Shown here one piece after another: positions 35,789 through 48,621 of a DNA stretch of 64,000 bases. Both the position numbers and the translations under genes were made by a program. The notes beneath the pieces were generated by a model that searched no databases, had not been told where the DNA came from, and saw nothing but the letters and a program-made list of their open reading frames with translations. Where the stretch lies: contig OY744462.1 in assembly GCA_963556145.1 (NCBI GenBank), positions 4,526,001 to 4,590,000 on the forward strand, given 5' to 3'. The number at the start of each line of letters is the position of its first letter. Position 1 is the stretch's first letter. The stretch comes from Hygrocybe punicea. Taxonomy: Eukaryota; Basidiomycota; Agaricomycetes; Agaricales; Hygrophoraceae.

Positions 35789-35971
35789 TGGTAGTATTTT
35801 GTGCTGAATAGTCATGTAGTCGAGCCTGCCAATCAACCAATTACCCTCGAGCAGTGTGTATGCGGGATACTGTGGCCGCGGTGCGATACAACAAAGAAGC
35901 AGACATGAAAGAAAGTAAAACGCCATAGAAAATCCCCATGCCTCCCAAAGTCACCTGCTAGAGCTTGTTTA

Positions 35972-37626
35972 CTACGGTACTGACTCGTCCTGCTCCTGCT
36001 CCTGCTCCTTCTCCGGCTCCTCACTAATAGGTTCACGCACCCCCGAGCTTGACGAGTTGGCAGCCTTGGCATCCTTCTTGCGTTTCGCAGATTCTTTTAG
36101 CTTATCCCACCGCTCACGGAACTTCGTAATCATTGCTTTCTGGTAGAGGTTGAAGTAAGCCCACGATAATCTCATGGTCACGACCAGAACAAACCTGTTT
36201 TTCGTTCTCTACTCGGATTAAACGGGTTTCCTCCTCGAGTTCCCGGATGCGGCGGAGGAGTTGCGCTTCCCGGTCACGTCCAACGATAGGTGGAGGGATA
36301 GGAGACACATTGATATTCAGAGCGCCAAAATCGATGGCTGCATTGCCAGGACGAGGCTGGAGCAATCCCGAGGCTCCCATCGCTCGTTGTGCCTTTTGAA
36401 TCATTGATTCATGAGACTGCGAGTGTTTATTGATAGATTAAGGTGTACTTCACGGCGAGCCATGAATATGCTATCTCGCAATTGCTGGTCCTGGTCCTTG
36501 CGTAACTGAAGAACTCGTTGTGCATCCGTCAGCCGCTTCTGCATAGCGTCTACTTCAGCCTTAAGAGATACGTTCTCCTTTCTGAGAGCAGACATGGAGG
36601 TTTCAGGTCCTGCCGGAATGAGACAAAACGACTCTGACAATTCGTCGCCTGCAAGGGTGTGTGCTGTTGGACATTCACCAACGAACACGACAGCAGGACA
36701 TACATAAGACGTACCTTCGTCAAAAATATCCTCGTTGAATTCCTCGTCATCGAGGTCAAATGCTGTCGGTTTGGAGGTGGACGGACCGGATGGTGATGCC
36801 TTGGGCTTCCCCGTGTCCTTCCCGATGCCCATTCTTCGTGTTATCCGCCTTACTATGGGCTCTTCGATATCAGTATCGCTGCTCAGACTGCCGTTCCGTC
36901 GTAGAACAGGGAGTAGAGCGGGCTGCAGGTCATCGGCGGCAAGCGGGGCAGTTGCAAAAGCGACGGGTTGAGAGAGGTTATCCAGCATTCCTTCCAAAAT
37001 CTTCCAAAACTGGTTGAATGCGTCTCCCGGATCCGACTAGAGGAACAAAAAATTCAAGTGAGGAGAAACGAAGACATGAACATATATTATACACACGCGC
37101 TGTCCCAGGACAAGAAAAGACTCTTCCCCTGTATTCTGCGAATCGGTCATGCGGCGTCCAGAGGGTGGGGGAGATGGGACAGGTTGAGGACTAGTACTGT
37201 AACTGGCTGGGTTGGCGTTCGAAACAGGTAGTGACGGAGAAGATTTCTGGGGTAATGAAGGGTCCTTTTTTTCTTCGCGAAGTTTGTCAATTTTCCGCTG
37301 GAGCTCCTTGCCCGCCTTGAGGTGATCATTGTACAACATCCTGAGTGTCCGCTTGGTCTAGAGATGTCGATGATTAGGAGGAAAATACCATCAACCCAAG
37401 TGGAAATTACATTTTCATCATTGCAACGTTCCACTGCGACGGCGTAGGCTTCAGCTGCCTTGTAGTGTTCTTCCGCAGCGGGAATGAGGAGGCCTTGCGC
37501 AAGGTGGTCATCGGCGTTTGCAGCATGCTGATTTGCCTGCCAGCGAACCGCTCAGCGACTGGGTTGAGACAACAATAACGAGTACACGATAATCACAGTA
37601 TTTAATGGCGCTTCCATTGGTGGCAT
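35972..37626 (-). CDS. MIT-domain coiled-coil protein, ATG38/NRBF2-like
   Basis: Spliced; exon 1 starts MPPMEAPLNT at 37626, and the next exon gives ANQHAANADDHLAQGLLIPA and EEHYKAAEAYAVAVERCND, then TLRMLYNDHLKAGKELQRKI, a three-helix MIT-like module at the very N-terminus. After a Ser/Pro linker come DAFNQFWKILEGMLDNLSQP, further coiled coil (MSALRKENVSLKAEVDAMQK; VGRDREAQLLRRIRELEEE) and an acidic, Gln/Glu-rich end. An N-terminal MIT plus coiled coil is the plan of ATG38/NRBF2, an autophagy PI3-kinase partner, but similarity is too general for a firm name. The 5' leader has an (ATT)n run. Confidence 0.6.
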
Positions 37627-37650
37627 ATTGAATGAGCTGGAGAAAAGACA

Positions 37651-37684
37651 AATTATTATTATTATTATTATTATTATTATTTAT
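37651..37684. repeat. (ATT)n microsatellite
   Basis: About eleven uninterrupted ATT units just upstream of the MIT-protein start codon, probably in its promoter or 5' leader. Confidence 0.95.
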
Positions 37685-37857
37685 TTTGGGTTGTGGAGTC
37701 CTTGGACTGCTCCAAGTCCCTCCAACACAGTAGCAATCCGTATCAATATTCAACGTCCACGAGTGTTGGACTGAGTCACTGACGCGGGGTCGGGGCTGCA
37801 TTCCTGGGCGGGCGCGGATGATCTCGATCAGCGCGGAACGGGTGACGAGCGGGTGGC

Positions 37858-37899
37858 GCGGGTGCTGGTGCGGGTGCGGGTACGGGTGCGGGTGCGGGT
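37858..37899. repeat. GCGGGT-type hexamer array
   Basis: Seven degenerate hexamers of the kind gcgggt/acgggt/ctggtg in a row, followed by a small inverted pair TAATCT ... AGATTA (37899-37932). The hexamers read CCCGCA/CCCGTA on the minus strand, like the arrays at the ends of the elements near 56110 and 61684. It may be a relic of such an element; alone it is not proof. Confidence 0.6.
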
Positions 37900-38130
37900 A
37901 ATCTAAAACCTGCAAGTTGCAGACCCAGATTATAAAATGCCCAGGTTTCTGAAACATTGTCCGTGACACCCATCCACGTCTATGTCTCGATTTATGGTCC
38001 TTTTCGAGAAGCAGCCCACAAACGCAGCGGTACGAGCTCTCACCTTCACAGCTCAATTCCAGACCTGACATTGGTGGTCTGGTAGGCCTCTTCGCACAGA
38101 ATCGAGAACATACATGAATCCTCTCTCTAC

Positions 38131-38538
38131 ATGTCCGATGTCATGATTGGTACAACGACCGTGAGTCGTTTTGGTAAATGTGGCTGTTGCGAGTGCTCAC
38201 CACATTCCGGGTTCTAGCCTATTGGCGATCCACTTGCACCTTCGCACCGACGCCATCCAGCCAGTGCTCGTGAGCGGAACACCAGAACACGCACCCAGGA
38301 ATGGCATTATGCCTCACCCAGTCCCGGTCGCTGGGTCATCGAAGAGGAAGGCGATGGCTTCTGCGATCCATTCGCCAACGCTCGTGTTGCGCGAGGTACC
38401 CGGAGCATGATCCCCTTTCATGCCATGGAACCCATAGAAGAAGTGCCAGAGGGCGAACCGAGTCCCAACGTGCGGAAGTTGCGGGCCCTGCCAAGTCTGT
38501 CGGTGGTCACTGGATTCTTGACAAGAAAACGAAGATAA
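38131..38538 (+). CDS. Small spliced gene, unknown function
   Basis: Exon 1 (38131-38160, MSDVMIGTTT) and exon 2 (38218-38538) flank a clean intron gtgagt...ttctag and join in frame to 116 residues. The product contains RTQEWHYASPSPGRWVIEEE, GDGFCDPFANARVARGTRSM and IPFHAMEPIEEVPEGEPSP and ends with a basic VTGFLTRKRR. No domain or family recognised. Residue use looks like coding sequence, and codon frames on the other strand are poorer. It is divergent from the MIT protein. Confidence 0.55.
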
Positions 38539-38919
38539 TAAATTCGTATGTATGATGGCAGCACATATTGTCTTCGTTGCATAAACATGATTCGGAAAAT
38601 ATACTATATCTTGCTTGTACGCTTGTACAATATATATGTACCGTTTGGGTAAAGGCTGAGAAATTTGGTCGTCACATGCCCGGGCCAGTGGTGCAACTTC
38701 AGTGGTCCCCCTCATTATCGGCCTTGACCAAACAGTTCTTGCAGCGTCGGTATTCATTACTGCTTCGACCTATTGGAATCCCAGTGCTTTCTTGCTCCAT
38801 TATTTCCCGTCATTTGTCTGTCAGTCACCGTCAAGTCTTATGTCTGTACACCCCAGTGTCCGGCAAGTCCTTCGTGTTCGCTTATTGCCTCAGAGTCTAT
38901 CTGACGCTTCTCCCTGAAG
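38539..38919. other. Gap before RSP5, first exon of RSP5 expected here
   Basis: No complete gene seen. The N-terminal codons of the RSP5 gene must lie in or before this stretch, since an in-frame stop precedes the first confident exon, but I could not fix the start exon. Several AT-rich stretches such as tatatatgtacc occur near 38600-38640. Confidence 0.4.
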
Positions 38920-41839
38920 GAACAAAAAAATAAGGGTCACCGGTGTGTTTACCACTTTGAAAAACTTGCTTTCTTCAGGCCTCATCTTGTGAGCAGTGGT
39001 GGCAGCGGATGGTTTATCCAAGCGCGATGTGTTCCGGCTGCCAGACCCCTTTGCCGTCATCACAGTCGACGCAGAGCAGACCCATACAACCAGCGTGATG
39101 AAGAAAACGTTAAATCCTTATTGGAATGAGAGTTTTGACATGTGAGCTAATGCTTCCCCCCAAAACATGCCGTCCCCGGCTAATGTACAATACATAGCAC
39201 GATCTCAGATGAATCTTCTGTGGTCGCTGTTCAGATATTTGACCAGCGCAAATTCAAGAGGAGAGACCAAGGTTTCCTCGGCGTCGTCAATATTCGGGTC
39301 AGCGACGTTCTCGACCTTGAACTTGGTGGTCACGGTTTGTGTTCCCATCGGCTGGTTGCAAATATCAACTTACATTCCGCCGCAGAAATGCTAACCTTGG
39401 ACTTGAAAAAATCAAACGATAATCTGGTTGTCCACGGCAAGCTCATCGTTTATCTATCAACAAATATCAGCCAACCTATCACGAACCCGGGCCCTTCACA
39501 AGTCTCGGGCGTTGCCACCGCCTTTGCGAATATTGGCTTGAACAGCTCTACAACCTCCCTTAATGCCAGCACTGCCTCACCCGTGCAAAGTGGGGATGCC
39601 GGCTTATCCCGGGCATCAAGTTCCCACGCCACTACCACCGAGGCTGCCGTAACTTTTCTCAATCCCAATCCACAAGTTTCTTCATCAGACGTCGACCAAC
39701 CTCAGACACAGCATTCTTCCCCGGCATCTCGTCCTGTTAGTTCCACCAGCGCTGGGATCGCATCTGCGCCTGTAGTCCCGACAACTCTTACCACAATGGG
39801 CCCTACAACCACGAACGCCCAGCACAACAACTTTGATCCCAATTCTGATCAGTTTGGCCCTCTCCCGCCTGGCTGGGAACGCCGCATCGACCCACTTGGG
39901 AGGACTTATTATGTTGATCACAACACACGCAGTACGACCTGGAACCGACCGTCTGCCAGTGCAGCAGTGAACACAAGCACGCAGCAGGGAGAGACGAATG
40001 CCGCTCGTGATCAACATGCACGGCGCATCCTCGCTGATGACCTTCTGGAAGCCAATAACAACACAAACAGCGCTTATAGAACCTCTACGGCATCCCCAAA
40101 CAACCAACCTGCGAACGCACCCGCTGCCATTGTATCTGGAAATAACGCCACAACGGCAGGTTCTGGTAACCTGCCTCCTGGTTGGGAAGAACGCTATACC
40201 CCAGAAGGTCGGCCGTACTATGTCGACCACAACACTCGGACAACTACGTGGGTGGATCCACGCCGTCAGACAGTCATCCGCGTTATGGGTCCAGGCGGGC
40301 AAGGCACTGGTTTACAACCTCAGACCATATCTCAGCTGGGTCCCCTGCCGTCAGGATGGGAGATGCGTCTTACATCCACCGCGCGTGTCTACTTTGTAGA
40401 TCACAACACAAAGACAACGACTTGGGACGACCCTCGCTTACCATCTACCCTCGATGCCAATGTTCCACAGTACAAGCGTGACTTCAGAAGGAAGCTTATC
40501 TACTTCAGGAGCCAACCCGCGATGCGCGCTCAGCCGGGTAATTGTCAAATCAAAATCAGGCGAAACCACATTTTCGAAGACAGTTATGCCGAGATCATGA
40601 GACAGACCCCGAATGATCTGAAGAAGCGGCTAATGATCAAATTCGATGGGGAGGATGGTTTGGATTATGGTGGTCTATCGAGGTTCGATACCTTCCCAAC
40701 CAGCACTCACATTAACATCTTATCGCTAAGCGACGACTTTTCAGAGAATTCTTTTTCCTACTCTCACATGAAATGTTTAATCCATTCTACTGCCTTTTCG
40801 AGTATTCCGCACACGACAACTACACGCTTCAGATCAATCCCGCGTCTGGGGTCAATCCAGAGCATTTGAATTATTTCAAGTTCATTGGTCGTTGCCTGGG
40901 GCTTGGTATCTTCCACCGTCGCTTCTTAGATGCGTACTTCATCGTTAGCTTCTACAAGATGATCTTGAAGAAGAAGGTTACGTTATCTGACTTGGAGAGT
41001 GTGGATGCTGAGTTACACCGTGGAATGTCGTGGATGCTGTACGTATCCTCATTCCCGCCCTTCTTTGTCGATCTAATGTCTTTCCCACAGCGACAATGAT
41101 ATAACGGACGTCATTGACGAAACCTTCACCACGACTGAGGAGCGTTTCGGCGAGATGGTGACCATTGAGCTTAAGCCTGGAGGCGCCGATGTTCCTGTTA
41201 CAGAGGAGAACAAGAAAGAATATGTCGAGCACGTTGTCGATTACCGTATCTCGAAACGAGTAAAGGATCAGTTCGAGGCATTCATGTCCGGCTTCAGCGA
41301 GCTCATACCCCAGGATCTGATCACTGTTTTCGATGAAAGAGAGCTCGAGTTGTTAATCGGCGGCATGTCCGAGATTGATGTGTACGTCCCACTGGGTTGC
41401 TGTTCACCAGCTGACTTTACCTGATTTCTTCGACAAAGTGATGACTGGACCAAGTTCACGGATTATCGGGGATACGAGATGAACGACGAGGTCATCCAAT
41501 GGTTCTGGAAATGCGTTCGTAGCTGGCCCCCGGAGCGCAAGTCCCGTCTGTTGCAGTTTGCCACAGGCACGTCCCGAATTCCCGTCAATGGCTTTAAAGA
41601 TCTGCAAGGATCGGACGGACCGAGGCGTTTCACCATCGAAAAGTCTGGTGATCCATCGCAACTCCCCAAAAGCCACACGTGTTTCAATCGCATAGATTTG
41701 CCTCCATACAAGGACTATGCCAGTCTGGAACAAAAGTTGACATTGGCAGTAGAGTGAGTTTGTCTTGGACTTGATCTTGCCCGCACGGCTCAGATTGTGC
41801 GTTCTCTGCAGAGAAACTGTCGGTTTCGGTCAAGAGTAA
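38920..41839 (+). CDS. RSP5: NEDD4-family HECT ubiquitin ligase RSP5 (first exon unresolved)
   Basis: E3 ligase for membrane-protein sorting and many other substrates. The first confident exon reads [20 protein letters not shown] after joining at the intron ending gagcag, opening the C2 domain ([28 protein letters not shown]). Three WW domains follow: [60 protein letters not shown]. The HECT domain includes [47 protein letters not shown] and the active-site Cys in [16 protein letters not shown]. It ends ETVGFGQE at 41837-41839 after a last intron. The C2-WW3-HECT order is complete; a Thr/Ser/Asn-rich linker separates C2 and WW1. Confidence 0.93.
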
Positions 41840-42175
41840 ATATAGGTGATAGCTTTTTTCATGTTTTGTACCGCTAGCGTTCCAGGAATTTGTTGCTCGC
41901 TGATTATGTTTCGTATCATCCTCACGAATGGACCAAGAATACAGTACATAGCGCGCTGCAGGAGAGTTGTGAGGGTCTGGCAGTTTATCTTGCGGACTTT
42001 GTGCTTTATTTCAGCATCTCATTACGTTGTTCCTTTATCTACTTCACTGACGTTTTGTACAATGATGGTGGAGTTAATCGCAAGGGACTAATAACCTGAT
42101 GATAGCGAAGGCTCTCGTAGCAACAAAACACGAACTCTATAAATAATGTCAAAAAAGCGAATAGCAAAAGCACCA

Positions 42176-44173
42176 TTACCGCTTTTCGAACGCGAACGCG
42201 ATGTAAATATCTGCAAGACGTTGGCGCGTGAGCAGAGGATACAAGCCCACGAGAACGACGTACTCGCAGCTTCCCATTGGTCCTCATCCATCGCACTCTC
42301 ACCATTGGAGTCTTTGACTTTCATGCGGACCATGAGCGGACCGAATTCCGGGTGATTTTGATGCTCTTGAAAAACTTGATGGAACTCCTCCTTGTACACC
42401 GGAAACAATTTGAATTCCTCTGCCATCCTGATACATCAAAGAACATTCGGTCAGTTGAAGGGTCGAATATAATGATGCATCGGTGCCCTGAACGGAATGT
42501 GACGCACTGGACAAAATTTTCCCATCGCACTACATACTCCGGTACGTTTTCGACGGCATCTTGCAGATAAAACCAGTACTTGTGACCAAAAATTGGCTTT
42601 TTCACGCGTTCTTCAAACCTGATCTTGTAGACGGAGTTACCAAAGGAGAGCTCATCGGATCCAGGAGGTAGCCCGTCCAGACGCTCGCTTCACAAATCAG
42701 CAGAGTCATCACCGTAATGGGAAGGGCAGATGATACAAAAGTCGACATACAGCAGTTGCTCGGCATTGGGAATAGTCCCAATAAAGATACCGCCAGGTCT
42801 CAGCCATCGGCTCACGTTTTCGAGCATGCACCGTGCCTTTTGCAGACTCTCAAAGGCGTAGTGCATGCAGAATTGCATTGATACGACGTCAAAAGGTTGC
42901 GCCAGCTTTGCGGGAGAGAATGCTTTGGACAAGGATTCAGAATAGCAGTCCAGGGCGGCAAAATATGCATCAAATGGAGGGGGTCGAAAACTTTCCCAGC
43001 GCGAGCGGGCATGTTCTACGGAAACAGCCGCGATATCTGACACGGTTGATAATAAATAGGGATGATCAGCAAAGAGGTAAGAAACCACGGTTTGGCACAC
43101 ACACCAACTGCAAAAAAATCTTTCACTCGCGCTCTGGCCCACTTGGTGATGTCTCCACCTTTTCCGCAGCCCATGTCCAAGACTTTGCCGGCTCCAGGTC
43201 TGCTTCCCCGGCCTCTGTTGGAATGTGTAGGAGTGGCAGCGAGAACGGGATGAGCAAAACGGGTGATGAGGACAGATTTGACCCAATTATTGAAGTTCTT
43301 TAGCCCAATGATCGGAGAGTCAAGGCGCTGCACGACACCGACGTCCGGCCGCGCGTTGTCTAGTGGCATTTGACAGTCACATGAGTTGATAGCCCAACGG
43401 TTGAAAAGAGACTCACAGTGCTCCACAACGACTCCTACATCTCCAATCATCCTTTTGAGGGGGGGTTGTGCAGGATCGACATGCTCGTCGTTGCTTCTTT
43501 TGCGTTTCGAGAGTTTTTGGGTACCGATTCCACGATAATTGCGGTACTTTTCCATTTCAGATGGTGACAAAGGAATGAGAACGGAACCCGCTGGTGTTAT
43601 CCGACGAGGATTATATGGGATGGTGGACATTTGTGAGGGCGGAGGTGGCATGGACAGGGGATCGGTGGTGCCGGGGGTGACGGGCAAGTGCTCGGAAGAG
43701 TCTGACGAGGAAGACGAGGAGGAACGAGGAGAGGAATGGGGAGATGGAGCACGCAAATTTGGGACTGGTTGATCAGAGATCGGTGCAGGTGAACGGGTAC
43801 GGGCTGGGTCGAGCAGGAAAGCACGGGGACTGATAGAGGACTGAGAAGTGCGACGACTGGGATGTGAGGACGAGATTGCGCGATGTTGATTTTGGAGTGG
43901 TGGAGAAAAGGCGAGTTTGTTGTCGTCTGGATCAGAGTGCAAAAGGAGGTGGGCCAAGGTCGACGAGCGAGATGGCGGGGGAGGAGAATGGAGCGGGGGT
44001 TGTTGTGAGTCCGAGTTAAGGAGAACGGCCAGGTCGGTTGCCCTCCGGTTGTGAAGGAGGGGTGAAACGGTGGGCAAGATGTCGACGTCAATGCGGGAAT
44101 AAGGACTGAGTGGCTGCGACGGGGTAATTGGCGAATTTAATACGGCATCGCGAACAGGATCAAAGGCGGGCAT
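42176..44173 (-). CDS. ABD1: mRNA cap guanine-N7 methyltransferase
   Basis: Nuclear enzyme methylating the mRNA cap with S-adenosylmethionine. Starts [18 protein letters not shown] at 44173 with a long Ser/Pro-rich N-terminal region (about 220 residues). The catalytic part shows [17 protein letters not shown], the SAM-binding [33 protein letters not shown] across an intron, [16 protein letters not shown] and [18 protein letters not shown]. Later exons give [50 protein letters not shown] and the final exon [10 protein letters not shown] with TAA at 42176-42178. The methyltransferase core is complete. It is convergent with RSP5. Confidence 0.93.
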
Positions 44174-44257
44174 CGTTCAAACAGTCGTTGGAATTGTCGC
44201 GCACAATAAAAAAATTAAAAGAAAAAAAGAAAAAAAATCCCAATCTTTATGTAAGCT

Positions 44258-47200
44258 TCACTTCCCCTTCAAGCCACCCGACCAGGTCACCCGTGGATCG
44301 CTGTCCTGTCCTGTCAGCAAGGTAACCCCCATCATCTGGTAACTTTACCTCTATGTATGCCGTTCTCGCCCGGATGCCCTCCAATGTCTGCGCAAGTGCA
44401 AGATCGTACTTGGAACGGTCCTTGTCCTGTCAGTAGTTAGCTCGCGTGAAGGTGAACCCCTTTACTGTTGTACCTTGAAAAATTCCACGGTGTCACCGTA
44501 GTCTTGTTCTGTCGAGAAACCACAGAAGGCGAACTGGATTCTCCTTGTAAAACCACTCTGCATCGCCCTGCAATGCGAATCCACTTACCTTTACAAGGTG
44601 TTGGAGATTAAAGTTACCATCGAATCGTTTGTATATCTAGAAACACACACGTCAGAACACGGAACTGATCACAACCTTGGTGATCAATAAAACATACTAC
44701 ATCATATTTCTCCTTGAAGAACCGTGCCAGCAACCTTCTCGCCTGGAAATTACCTTGCATTCCAGCCAAGAAATGGACAACATCTTGGTCGCGCACTTTC
44801 GTCAGAATGTACGCAAACGTCTCCTCGATCAGCTTCGCGTCCTTGGTTGCGCACATCGCTCCTCTGCAGATAGAGATAAGCGTAAACACACTTCCGTTTC
44901 TCTTCCAACAGACATACATGGCTGCCGTCCGGCTTGTCGGCGTCTTGGGTTTCTCATGAATGGCTTTAACTGCTTCGTATTCCTTACGCCCACCATGTTT
45001 GACTGCCTGGACATTGCTACCTCAGTCACCAACCAACCAGCCATCTATTCGGGTCAAGCATACCGTCAGATATATGACATCCTGTAAATCTCCAGGTATT
45101 GTCGAGTCGTCACCGGTCTTCATAAAATGCGCAAAGCGGTTCCTGAGTTCTTCAACCACGCTGATAAAAATTGTGGATCAGTACATGAATAGACAACAAA
45201 AAATGTCATGTGTACTCTTCATCTTCCGCAGCAGCAGCTTGGGAAATAGAGCGAGTACGGAGAAGTGAAGAGTCCGTTGAATCCGCATCAGAATATTCGT
45301 ATCCCATGCGTTGAACCAGGGGCTTGTACAGTGCCTACACTTCGTAATTAGATCCAAGCAGTTCCACAGAGTGTATCAGGACCCTACTCGACGGAACGAG
45401 TTGAGAAGCTTTACTGCATGTACCTGCTCCCACCAGATAGAAACCAATTTAGAAAGGCTCTGACATATACCATCCCAAACCAGATCTAGGTCAGACATGT
45501 ATCCCGTTCAGCTTCTATAACACAAGCCAAAAATGCCCGCTGACATTCTTTCTCATTCCGCAATATGTTGATAAGATTTAAAGCGCTGCTCAATTCGGCC
45601 AAGCCAGCTCCAGCAAGAGCCATCGAATCGTGGACCAAGCCAATGCGATCGTTCAAGGTAAAGACCGAATCTTCCTTCGCCGCTTCCACAGCAATCTTGG
45701 CAAGTCGTTCAGAAGAATACAACACTCGATCTGCGAAATCGTTCAACCCCAAACCCGAACATGGCATCGGAGTGTGTGCTTACAAACGCCGGTGGTTCCA
45801 GCATTCAACTTGAACGGCTTCGTGGTATCAATTGCGAAGCTCCCTTCGCGTTCATCCAAAACGAAAGACTTGTCCACTCTGGTCCCACCGTTTCTATCCG
45901 TGGAAGCGAAGCTCAGCGGTATTGCCCTGTGTTGTGACCAACATCAGCACAGTACAGAAATACTAAACAAAAGGCTACCAAATCGTTTCGTTGTCCTTCT
46001 CTTCGACCTTTCCTGTTTCTAAAAACCGGTCTTGCCGTACCTGGATGCCCTTCGTGGTTTCCGTCACAGTGAGGATGGGGAACCCGACCTAATGTTTCAA
46101 ACACTGCACTTAGTTTCAACGAAATAAGAGGCTGATCTAACGCCTACTTTTGATATCCAGTTCTCCATGATTTTGACTATGTCGATGCCTAATAGGATGG
46201 CGTGGGGCTGAAAACGGCGTCACTACTATAGGAAACTAAATGTACCTGTTGATATTGTCACGCCCTCCCAGAGATTCGCAGTAACACTGTTATTGAAAAG
46301 GTGCTTCTTTAGATAGAGAGACACTCCGTGAAGGAAACGATCTTCTCCGACATAATCGGATAGCATACGCAGAACTAGATAACAAGACCATAATGTTAGT
46401 TTCGGTAGGGGACTCCATAAAATACTCTAGATATACCAGAAGCGGCCTTTGAGTATGACAATTCGTCGAATATCTGCAGGGAAACATCGACTTCGTTAGA
46501 CGAAAAAGTATGCCAAGATTAGGTTACCTGGTTGATGCGATTGGCATCTGCACAGTCAACCTGAATCGCATGGGATGATAACTTGGCGTCAAGGTTAAGA
46601 GCCTTGTTGAGGTGCTGAGTGATAAATGTAGAATCTGCTCGCCATTCTGGAAACACCCTATAAACAGGGTTATCATGGGGGCGTATCAGAGTCATCTCGA
46701 TCTACCTGTCTGCGTAAACGAATTTGGTTATTAATGACATACCACTCAATCTGACAGAGTCATACCGAGGATTATGACTTCACCCATCTAACAAGCAAGG
46801 TTAATCTATCTGTGAAAATAAGGATGGAAGCAGCGAACCATCGTTGCAAAACCTGAGCTTGATTAGCACCTACATCATGAGCCATTGAATCGCGGGGACC
46901 CACCTTCATTCAGATATAGATAATCCCACCACTCCATTGTCGTAAGGTTCCCGAACCACATGTGTGCTACCTCATGGCTTTGGACACCGGCGACGTATTT
47001 CTTTGCTGCCAAATCGGCGCCCTTGGGGTCAAGCAAGAAGGCACTGGTCCTGCCTGTGATTAAGCCCTAGAGAACCGTGTCGTTGGAACCCGGCCATGAC
47101 ATATTATGATATACAAACCCAGTTCTCCATTGCACCTAAGAATTTTGAGACTTCGACGCTGATGTAAAAGGCTAATTACTAGCTGACCAGCATCAAAATC

Positions 47201-48367
47201 GTTCGCCTTTGGACGGGTTAAGAACCTCGGGGAAATCTAACAAAGACTGTGCAACTTACAACCAGAGTATCCAATTTGGGCAGCTTGTACTCGATATCGA
47301 ATATTTTCTCATAGATTGGTAAAACTCTAGCCTTTATATCTAGAGCAAATCGCGCCTGATGTATGATGTCGGAGGTTGCTGAGAAGAATCGTCATGAAAA
47401 TATGCTGAGGGGCACTAGAAACACACCGTAGATTCGCAGAGGACGAGTCGTGCCACTCAGCGGACTAGTATATGAACTCTCCAAATACTCGAAATGTCCG
47501 TTGGCGTATGCTACAATGTAGCTTGACATCTGTAGCATTGACATCATAACTAAAGTGTGAAATCGTTGACACCGGAAAGCAACTCACGAGCGGGGTGCTC
47601 TCGAAGCGGGTTATCTTCCACTTGTCAGCCTCATCTCCTGCTGATAACGGACGGAGAAGTTTAGCTAGTGTACTGTTTTCCGTGGTTGCTACGATGTGCG
47701 GTTCGTATATTTCCTCGGAAACAACCGCCATATTACTCAGGTTGACAGTGTCAGCCCGGGAGACAAGGGTAATGAGAAACGTTGCCTTGAGTGCCGGTTC
47801 ATCCCAACAGGGAAAAGAACGCCTTGCGGCAGTGGGCTGATGGAGGTGAATTAGAGAAGTGCATGTCAGATGAAGCGATTATTGGATATACCTGAAACTG
47901 CGTCAGAGCGTAATATTTGGTCTTTCCTTGATGCTCCCAGGATGATTTATAGTAGCCCACCATACTCCCTGTGAGCTTGCCTCGAAATCCGATCTGGAGT
48001 TGAGCCTTTGATCCAGCAGGAAGAGGAGTAGGGAAACTCAAGGCAGCACGCTCGGCTGCTGTGTCAAATGTAACAACACTCTGTACTTGTTCGCTCTTGA
48101 GCGCATCAGAATAAAGCGACGCGATTCCGAGTTCCAAGCTTGCTGTGTTGAAAACTATTGTTGACGTCTCCTTGTTGATGTTCAGGCTAAAACCGTTATT
48201 TCAGCAATGTGGACGAAATACGAAGTAGACCTTGAGCATCCTACATACTAGATCTTTACGAATCCATCGAAAACGAGTCTCTCCAGATCTGTCCAGACAG
48301 TCACCTCATAATGTGTGGGTCTAACATCGGTCGGGAGACGATAACTGTCCCGTGAGACTGTCGACAT
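44258..48367 (-). CDS. M1-family zinc aminopeptidase (APE2/AAP1 type)
   Basis: Cytosolic metallo-aminopeptidase, puromycin-sensitive class. Some twenty short introns. Starts [20 protein letters not shown] at 48367, the usual fungal N-terminus. Key motifs: GAMENWG substrate-anchoring near 47120, zinc-binding [10 protein letters not shown] with the downstream Glu in YLYLNEGFAT near 46910-46975, and the transition-state Tyr region [16 protein letters not shown]. The C-terminal ERAP1-like helical domain includes [37 protein letters not shown] and [20 protein letters not shown]. It ends [15 protein letters not shown] at 44258, the last junction being the least certain. No signal peptide is seen. 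Confidence 0.9.
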
Positions 48368-48621
48368 CAAGCCCACTGTTCAACGTTCAGCGGTGAGCAA
48401 TGTAAGTCTTAAAGCTTAAATAGCCGCCTCAAGAAGTGGGTCTAGGCTAGAGAAACGCATATCCAGAACCAGGGCTTCAAATTGCCTTCAATATTAATAT
48501 TAAGGTGCTATCGAAACATTCTGATAATCCACCTATTACAAACGCATCCAAAACGCACGCTCTTCTGGATCACAACATTGTGAATCGTATCGGGATTACA
48601 CATCATCAAGAGCATCGAGCC

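Noticed and set aside
37508..38071. 187-codon minus-strand ORF with poly-Asn
   Set aside because: It runs through the (ATT)n run, the hexamer array and the first intron of the MIT-protein gene; the frame is chance.
39685..40302. 205-codon minus ORF inside RSP5
   Set aside because: Shadow of the WW-domain coding region on the other strand.
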